A stretch of DNA of 19,886 bases from Chitinophagaceae bacterium UBA1946 (GTDB lineage Bacteria; Bacteroidota; Bacteroidia; Chitinophagales; Chitinophagaceae): assembly GCA_002336815.1 (NCBI GenBank), contig DDEU01000037.1, positions 1 through 19,886 of the forward strand, written 5' to 3'. The position numbers were made by a program, and so were the translations under genes. How positions within the stretch are numbered: position 1 is the first letter of the stretch; every line of letters begins with the position of its first letter. The notes beneath the pieces are model-generated. The model had not been told where the DNA came from and made no database searches. It saw only the letters and a program-made list of their open reading frames with translations. This document shows, in pieces, positions 15,801-19,886 of the stretch.

Positions 15801-16593
15801 CAGCAGGGTACTGAACACAGCCGGTATTTACCGTGATACAATCCCTACATCCACCTGCGACAGTATTTCTGTTTTGAATTTAAGAGTGAACGTACCGAAA
15901 AAAGACAGCAACTCGGTTGCCATCTGCACAGGCCAAACTTATTCTTTTGGTGGCAGGATCTTGAACGCTGCCGGTATTTACAGGGATACCTTTCCTTCTT
16001 CGGGCTGCGACAGCATTTCTATCCTCAATCTTTTACTGTACACGCTGCCTGCAGTACAGGCGCAGTCAGATAAATACATGGTGAGTATTGGAGAAACAGT
16101 GCACCTGTTGGCAACACCAGCTAACCTGGCTTCCTACTTATGGACCTCGCTGAATTCGTTGAATACAAATGCCATTTATAATCCATCAAGCATTGTCAAT
16201 ATTCCATCCTGGTATAAAGTAACCGTTACGGATACCAACCATTGCACTCAATCAGATTCATTGTTCATATCCCTCAGGCCAGATTCCATCCTTACCTGTG
16301 ATGATATCCATATTATTTCTATCCCAACAGCCTTTACACCAAACAATGATACGCATAACGATCAGTTCAGGATATTAGGGATCGACAATATTGTTTATAA
16401 AACCTATCATTTGATCGTTTACAACCGCTGGGGGCAACTGGTTTTTGAATCAGCTTCTTCTGCAAAAGGATGGGACGGAACTTTTAAAGGCCAGCCCGTA
16501 GAAACAGGGAACTACGTTTACTTTTTCCAGTTTGTATGCAGCGATGGTAAAAGAACTTTTACGAGAAAGGGCAATGTTCTTTTATTGAGATAG
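12889..16593 (+). CDS. Large secreted repeat protein with T9SS type-B sorting domain
   Basis: A 1,234-residue exported protein, probably a surface adhesin or a secreted structural protein. An N-terminal signal peptide (LLPGFNLLVAFLLSCTVKA, cut near residue 23) leads to several beta-sandwich modules of the SprB-like kind, each ending in motifs such as YTIRLTDGCNN, YIITDSCGN and YTIRLIDSCGN. An Ig/PKD-like domain follows (about 675-752), then six tandem 50-residue repeats (756-1055) with two cysteines each, another Ig-like segment, and from about residue 1143 the gliding-motility-associated C-terminal domain (IPTAFTPNNDTHNDQFRILG, YNRWGQLVFES, WDGTFKGQPVETGNYVY). That last domain is the type-B signal for the Bacteroidota type IX secretion system. 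The gene stands alone between two terminators, and no T9SS component is nearby. The LLSC at the signal end resembles a lipobox, but a T9SS cargo is more likely. Confidence 0.9.
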   Translation: MRKNLLPGFNLLVAFLLSCTVKASVIIDSVRSTPSTCANNGSIIVYAQTTTGTLLYAITAGPVTFPVQTSNNFSSLPPGNYSVEVSNTGNEIQTVAITIGGNYQLPEFVPAVLDPRCPDSSSGSITGNLSFSTGASPYNWELIAPSPVQTAPQPGDTFNNLPSGTYTIRLTDGCNNVQTKTVILYTPPITMTYGNGFARITGCDTAEIALSILTPFYRAPYKITYTVGGTSYTIDTAKVDDESLFNGGVYVYFTVPDISYGGIIDNVVVTNSCGVQAFIPQQRICPFQILNPAFVPISIPNCQVGLLTFYSMGDIGCTLNVYPKFPLTVTIRDIPANNLVETKTFHGPFDYTLASTAMLPGASYHVTMVDSCNNSNTSTINTPVLNKYVGLSMNAQQAMLDSTVISGLYATGFPTQGTILTITGGPPSVHSTKPGYAYSENYVYPKTFTGVLSSDSSTVFYMTNTGPGVYTYIITDSCGNQFPGSFEITTNDVSSFNYKYSYQKGCSNSSAIQYEVKHNSFTTASLTDIASGTVIHTTAGWQMNQNPFTSVVNNITAADYEFKLLYYGNGPYLNNILKDTFVVKDTIHVTPYQNPVISSTAASSCAGNVFLALNADSSKGIPPYQYEIINGPQTFPPQASNLFQLTQTGDYTIRLIDSCGNSVSTNVTVNPSVFPPLAALGNYCINDSAQLSYGASTYFAYTWTRPDGSIYAGDTLFINPVTVADTGVYTIQRVATINGCSNTETTTYRLSLGKQDSATVSICAGQTYSFGTRTLSVAGIYRDTIATSSCDSISVLNLKVNQQKRDSSLVTICVGQTYSFGSRVLNTAGIYRDTVATSACDSISILNLAVAAQKMDSSSVTICNGQTYSFGSRVLNTTGIYRDTIISSTCDSISILNLTVNALKRDSSSVAICNGQTYSFGTRILSVAGIYRDTITTSSCDSISILNLAVNALKKDSSSVAICGGQTYPFGSRVLNTAGIYRDTIPTSTCDSISVLNLRVNVPKKDSNSVAICTGQTYSFGGRILNAAGIYRDTFPSSGCDSISILNLLLYTLPAVQAQSDKYMVSIGETVHLLATPANLASYLWTSLNSLNTNAIYNPSSIVNIPSWYKVTVTDTNHCTQSDSLFISLRPDSILTCDDIHIISIPTAFTPNNDTHNDQFRILGIDNIVYKTYHLIVYNRWGQLVFESASSAKGWDGTFKGQPVETGNYVYFFQFVCSDGKRTFTRKGNVLLLR
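15154..16053 (+). repeat. Six tandem 150-bp coding repeats
   Basis: Units start at 15154, 15304, 15454, 15604, 15754 and 15904, exactly 150 bp apart and in frame. Each encodes a 50-residue module of the pattern DSxxVxICxGQTYxFGxR, xLxxxGIYRDT, CDSISxLNL. Two cysteines per unit suggest a disulfide in each module. Units 1 and 4 share TRxLSVAG, while units 2, 3 and 5 share SRVLN, pointing to duplication of blocks larger than one unit. Strong nucleotide identity indicates recent expansion and possible copy-number variation. Confidence 0.97.
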
Positions 16594-16596
16594 CAA

Positions 16597-16624
16597 AAAG
16601 CCCCCTGCATTTACAGGAGGCTTT
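16597..16624. terminator. Bidirectional terminator between the secreted protein gene and pyrH
   Basis: AAAGCC (16597-16602) pairs with GGCTTT (16619-16624), and CCTG (16604-16607) with CAGG (16614-16617), with one mismatch between the stems and a 6-nt loop. On the minus strand the stem is followed by a T-run (A-run at 16595-16599 on the plus strand), so it should also end the pyrH transcript. Confidence 0.8.
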
Positions 16625-16644
16625 ACAATAATTATTTACTTATT

Positions 16645-17358
16645 TTATCCTTTTACGAGGGTGCCCACTTTTTCTCCTGTTACCACTTTTAATAAATTGC
16701 CTGGCTGGTTCATGTCAAACACAATGATGGGCAATTCGTTTTCCATGCACAATGTAAATGCGGTCATGTCCATCACCTTCAGGTTTTTGCTGATGCATTC
16801 ATTAAAAGAGATCTGGTTGTATTTGGTAGCAGTGGGATCTTTTTCAGGATCGGCCGTGTAAATGCCATCTACCCTTGTGCCTTTTAATATAACTTCTGCT
16901 TTTATCTCAATGGCCCTTAAAGAGCCGGCTGTATCTGTAGTAAAATATGGGTTGCCGGTGCCTGCTCCAAATATCACCACCCGGCCTTTTTCCAAATGCC
17001 TCATGGCACGCCTGCGGATATAGGGTTCTGCGATCTGTTCCATTTTAATAGCGCTTTGCAGCCTGGTATATACGCCTGCTTTTTCCAATCCGCTCTGTAA
17101 TGCCATGCCGTTGATCACCGTTGCCAGCATGCCCATATAATCGCCCTGTGCCCTTTCAATACCGGTTTCTGCCTCGTTCATACCACGGTAAATATTACCG
17201 CCGCCAATTACTATGGCCACCTGCACGCCCAGGTCTGTGATGCTTTTTATATCCTGTGCATACCGGGAAATCACATCACTGTCAAGCCCGAAATTTTTAT
17301 CGCCCATCAATGATTCGCCGGAAAGTTTTAATAGTACTCTTTTAAATTTAGGAAGCAT
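16645..17358 (-). CDS. pyrH: UMP kinase
   Basis: A 237-residue cytosolic kinase of the amino-acid-kinase fold that phosphorylates UMP to UDP with ATP, an essential step of pyrimidine nucleotide synthesis; the bacterial enzyme is a hexamer controlled by GTP and UTP (family knowledge). Motifs: KLSGESL at 11-17 (phosphate binding), IGGGNIYRG at 51-59, GDYMGMLAT at 72-80 (UMP site with Asp73), GAGTGNPYFTTDTA at 131-144, and KGTRVDGIYTADP at 159-171 (ATP site). Length is typical. ATG 17358 places MLPKFKRVLLKLSGES at the usual distance from the first motif. In many bacteria frr follows pyrH directly; here pyrH ends at a terminator and converges on the secreted protein gene, so it is monocistronic in this window. 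Confidence 0.97.
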   Translation of the reverse strand: MLPKFKRVLLKLSGESLMGDKNFGLDSDVISRYAQDIKSITDLGVQVAIVIGGGNIYRGMNEAETGIERAQGDYMGMLATVINGMALQSGLEKAGVYTRLQSAIKMEQIAEPYIRRRAMRHLEKGRVVIFGAGTGNPYFTTDTAGSLRAIEIKAEVILKGTRVDGIYTADPEKDPTATKYNQISFNECISKNLKVMDMTAFTLCMENELPIIVFDMNQPGNLLKVVTGEKVGTLVKG

Positions 17359-17547
17359 CTGATATTTTTTTGCGAAGATATATTTTTAAAATTGTTTACC
17401 ATCACAAAACCGGCAGTTAATACCAGCAGCGTAGATAAAGTGCGGGGATCCCGGTATTTTTTAACAGCCGTATAAACAAAGCCGGTGAGCCACCACGCTT
17501 TTATTCATTACTTTTATACCCTGATCTATCATTTTAATCATTGTATC

Positions 17548-17997
17548 ATGTCACCATTTAATTTACGATTGCCCATAGCCATTGGCTGCGATCATGCAGG
17601 CTTTGATTGCAAGGAAGACCTGATCTCTTTTTTAGAAGGAGAAGGCGTTTCCTTTAAAGATTTTGGAACCTACACCAAAGATGCAGTTGATTATGCCGAC
17701 TTTGCTCATCCTGTAGCATCTGCGGTTGAAAAAGGAGAGGCCGCTTTTGGCATTTTGTTATGTGGCAGTGCCAACGGTGTAGCCATTACAGCCAATAAAC
17801 ACCAGGGCATCCGTGCGGCCATTTGCTGGGGCGAAGAGCTGGCGGAGCTGGCCCGCAAACACAACGATGCCAATGTACTCTGCATACCGGCACGTTTTGT
17901 ACGAGATGGCGATGCAGAAAAAATGCTCGACATTTTTATGAACACTGCTTTTGAAGGTGGCAGGCATGCCAACAGGGTCAATAAAATTCCCTGCTGA
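17548..17997 (+). CDS. rpiB: Ribose-5-phosphate isomerase B
   Basis: A 149-residue cytosolic isomerase of the RpiB/LacA/LacB family that interconverts ribose 5-phosphate and ribulose 5-phosphate in the pentose phosphate pathway. Seen in the sequence: AIGCDHAGF near the start (Asp-His at the active site), DYADFAHPVA, LLCGSANGVAI carrying the catalytic Cys, NKHQGIRAAICW, and the C-terminal FEGGRHANRVNKI that binds phosphate. Length is normal for the family. I chose ATG 17548 (MSPFNLRLPIAIG). The frame continues upstream to GTG 17485, but the extra 21 residues, rich in His, Tyr and Phe, resemble translated leader and are not part of the fold. It is divergent from pyrH and probably precedes the M28 gene in one transcript. 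Confidence 0.95.
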   Translation: MSPFNLRLPIAIGCDHAGFDCKEDLISFLEGEGVSFKDFGTYTKDAVDYADFAHPVASAVEKGEAAFGILLCGSANGVAITANKHQGIRAAICWGEELAELARKHNDANVLCIPARFVRDGDAEKMLDIFMNTAFEGGRHANRVNKIPC

Positions 17998-18058
17998 TCT
18001 CAAAAACATCTTTGTTGAAACACTACCGGCAGCGATCGCCGCCGTATAAAGAAATAGT

Positions 18059-19645
18059 ATGCCAATCAAAAAAATAATTTTACCGCTTGTTTTATTTGCT
18101 TGTACCCACACTGCTGTTGCTCAAACTGCTGATGCAACAGGGTATGCCGCCGGGATCACCGGCGAAGGATTAAAAAAACACCTTAGCATAATTGCCAGCG
18201 ATGAAATGGAAGGAAGGGAAACCGGCACCGAAGGTCAGCGCAAAGCCGCTGCTTATATAGAAGCACAGTTTAAAATACTGGGACTTACTGCACCAGCCGA
18301 ACAAAAAGGGTACCAGCAATATTTTCCATTGTACAGGGATTCAATGACCGCTGCAACAGTAAAGATCAACGGAAGAGAACTGGAGTATGGCAAAGATTAT
18401 TATGTACCGGTATTGAATAACCGTTCTAAAAAAGCCAGTGCCGGTAAACTTGTTTTTGCAGGCTATGGCATCAGCGAAAATGAGTATGATGATTACAAAG
18501 ACATTGATGTAAAAGGAAAAGTGGTGGTATTCTTTTTGGGAGAACCAAAGAACAAAGGAAATTATATTGTAGGCGGCGGCACGAGCTTTTCTAAATACAC
18601 TTTTCCCGGTCTCACAGAAAAAATTGCGCTGGCAGAAACAAAGGGTGCAACAGCAGCCATCGTTTTAAACCCGATGGCTACCTTGCTCAGCAGCAGGGTT
18701 GTTTCATTAAATACAAAGTCCAATATTTACTTTCCCGGTGAGCCGTTGGATAAAAGCATTGATTTTATTACGGTTTCACTGGATGCAGCCAAACAGCTTT
18801 TCAACGAATGGAACGTCGACAGTCTTGTAAAAAGGGCAAGGATGAGCAATGTTTTCAACGCCGCTGCCATCGCCGAAAAAAAAACCAGTTTTAGCTTCGA
18901 TTATAAAAAAGAAAGGCAGGTGATCAACGCCAGCAATATGCTGGGGGTAATTGAAGGAACAGAAAAAAAAGATGAATACGTTTTTTTAACCGCCCACTAC
19001 GATCATCTCGGTAGCCACGATGGTAAAATTTATTATGGTGCAGATGATGATGGCAGCGGCACCTGTGCGGTACTGAGTATGGCGGCTGCATTTGCAAAGG
19101 CAAAAGCTGAAGGCCGGGGGCCTAAAAGAACCATTGTGTTTATGACGGTAAGCGGCGAAGAAAAAGGGTTGTGGGGCAGTGAATATTACAGTGAGCACCC
19201 GGTGTTTCCATTGGATAAAACAACGGTTGACCTCAATACCGATATGGTTGGGCGAACAGATACCGAACGCAACAAGCCGGATAGCCTTAACTATGTGTAT
19301 GTGATCGGACATGATAAACTGAGCACCGAATTGCAGGGCATCAACGAAGGCGTTAATAAAAAACACACCGGCCTGGTACTGGATTATAAGTTTGATGATC
19401 CCGATGATAAAGAAAGGATCTACTACCGCAGCGATCATTATAATTTTGCAAGAAAGGGAGTGCCCATCCTGTTCTTTTACGATGGGATGTTGAAGGCCGA
19501 TTATCACAAACCCACCGATACAATTGATAAGATCAACTGGGAATTGTATGAAAAAAGAGTTCGCATGATATTTTACACTGCATGGGAAATCGCCAACAGG
19601 GATGCGATGCTTAAACGGGATCTTCCTTTGCCACCGGAAGAATAA
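18059..19645 (+). CDS. Secreted M28-family zinc metallopeptidase
   Basis: A 528-residue exported peptidase of the M28 aminopeptidase family, which uses two zinc ions to release N-terminal residues. A signal peptide covers residues 1-21 (LPLVLFACTHTAVA, cut before QTAD). A protease-associated (PA) insert spans about 120-260. The catalytic domain contains the full ligand set: AHYDH with His313, GADDDGSG with Asp329/330, SGEEKG with catalytic Glu367 and ligand Glu368, NTDMVG with Asp395, and YHKPTDT with His483. The early motif HLSIIASDEMEGRETGTEGQ is usual in Bacteroidota members. Likely location is the periplasm or outside the cell, for peptide scavenging. It begins 61 bp after rpiB on the same strand. 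The ACT at residues 14-16 gives a weak lipobox; a soluble product seems more likely. Confidence 0.93.
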   Translation: MPIKKIILPLVLFACTHTAVAQTADATGYAAGITGEGLKKHLSIIASDEMEGRETGTEGQRKAAAYIEAQFKILGLTAPAEQKGYQQYFPLYRDSMTAATVKINGRELEYGKDYYVPVLNNRSKKASAGKLVFAGYGISENEYDDYKDIDVKGKVVVFFLGEPKNKGNYIVGGGTSFSKYTFPGLTEKIALAETKGATAAIVLNPMATLLSSRVVSLNTKSNIYFPGEPLDKSIDFITVSLDAAKQLFNEWNVDSLVKRARMSNVFNAAAIAEKKTSFSFDYKKERQVINASNMLGVIEGTEKKDEYVFLTAHYDHLGSHDGKIYYGADDDGSGTCAVLSMAAAFAKAKAEGRGPKRTIVFMTVSGEEKGLWGSEYYSEHPVFPLDKTTVDLNTDMVGRTDTERNKPDSLNYVYVIGHDKLSTELQGINEGVNKKHTGLVLDYKFDDPDDKERIYYRSDHYNFARKGVPILFFYDGMLKADYHKPTDTIDKINWELYEKRVRMIFYTAWEIANRDAMLKRDLPLPPEE

Positions 19646-19680
19646 TGTATGATAACATTCTTTTATTGAATATTGATCTG

Positions 19681-19708
19681 CTATTGACAATTCTCTATTG
19701 ACGATTCA
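19681..19708. repeat. Heptamer-periodic intergenic repeat
   Basis: CTATTGACAATTCT (19681-19694) is followed directly by CTATTGACGATTCA (19695-19708), 12 of 14 bases identical. At finer scale it is four heptamers: CTATTGA, CAATTCT, CTATTGA, CGATTCA. It lies 11 bp before the next gene's ATG. It may be a drifting simple repeat of a sort I recall from Bacteroidota intergenic DNA, or part of that gene's leader. Confidence 0.65.
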
Positions 19709-19719
19709 CCCAACACACT

Positions 19720-19886
19720 ATGATCTACGAATTTGATGGATACCGGCCGGTAGTGGATGAAACAGCATTTGTTCATCCGCAGGCATGTGTTACCGGTAAT
19801 GTTATTATTGGTAAGGAGGTGTATGTGGGCCCAGGCGCTGCCATCCGGGGCGATTGGGGACAGATCATTATTGAAGATGGCTGCAA
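19720..19886 (+). CDS. PaaY/gamma-carbonic-anhydrase-like hexapeptide protein (5' part)
   Basis: Only the first 55 codons are present; the gene runs off the right end. The N-terminus MIYEFDGYRPVVDETAFVHP and the segment NVIIGKEVYVGPGAAIRGDW followed by GQIIIEDGC show left-handed beta-helix (hexapeptide repeat) turns of the gamma-carbonic anhydrase/PaaY family. The IRGDWGxIxIEDG string is closest to PaaY-type proteins, thioesterase-like members linked to phenylacetate breakdown. The zinc ligands lie mostly beyond the window, so carbonic anhydrase and PaaY roles cannot be separated. ATG 19720 follows the heptamer repeat, with no clear Shine-Dalgarno motif. Whether paa genes follow is not visible. 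Confidence 0.78.
   Translation, partial: MIYEFDGYRPVVDETAFVHPQACVTGNVIIGKEVYVGPGAAIRGDWGQIIIEDGC

Noticed and set aside
15154..16053. CRISPR-like or mobile repeat array
   Set aside because: The 150-bp periodicity is in frame, translates to conserved modules and has no unique spacers.
17429..17466. Terminator at the GGGATCCC palindrome followed by a T-run
   Set aside because: The stem is only an 8-bp palindrome without loop, and no gene ends just upstream of it on the plus strand.
17485..17547. GTG start extending RpiB by 21 residues
   Set aside because: The extension has no family counterpart and an unusual His/Tyr/Phe-rich composition; ATG 17548 gives the normal RpiB length.

Overview
The window looks like a chromosomal segment of a Bacteroidota bacterium, most likely of the Chitinophagaceae or a close relative (inference from gene content). 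Pointers are a methionine synthase split into two genes, a THX-type small ribosomal protein, DUF4286, a type IX secretion (T9SS) type-B C-terminal domain, A-rich gene leaders with few Shine-Dalgarno motifs, and a promoter matching the Bacteroidota TTTG / TAnnTTTG consensus in front of an HU gene. Base composition and coding style look uniform. I see no transposase, integrase, phage gene, tRNA, rRNA or CRISPR array.

Layout. (1) 1-3105, plus strand: the end of the homocysteine-binding half of methionine synthase, a possible 32-codon membrane microprotein, then the folate/cobalamin/AdoMet half (metH). (2) 3108-4840, minus strand: a small four-helix membrane protein and a lipoprotein serine hydrolase of the beta-lactamase/PBP fold. 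(3) 4898-9724, plus strand: exonuclease III (xth), then a tight DUF2339-DUF3999-DUF4286 group. (4) 9725-10714: a structured intergenic stretch, an HU gene with a textbook promoter and terminator, the 36-residue THX gene, and another terminator. (5) 10715-12738: an ECF sigma factor overlapping by 4 bp a gene for a protein with a short cytosolic segment, one inner-membrane helix, a long low-complexity linker and an outer-membrane beta-barrel. (6) 12889-16593: a large secreted protein with six exact 50-residue repeats and a T9SS sorting domain. (7) 16645-17358, minus strand: UMP kinase (pyrH). (8) 17548 to the end, plus strand: rpiB, an M28 metallopeptidase and the start of a PaaY/gamma-carbonic-anhydrase-like hexapeptide protein.

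Most genes are housekeeping. The most interesting unit is the sigma factor plus barrel pair. Its architecture matches the dual membrane-spanning anti-sigma factors known from Bacteroides: a single chain that could sense the outer membrane with its barrel and hold the sigma factor in the cytosol with its N-terminus. Other points worth checking are the microprotein between the metH halves, a palindrome plus hairpin upstream of HU that could be a small RNA or a terminator, and a heptamer-periodic repeat before the last gene.
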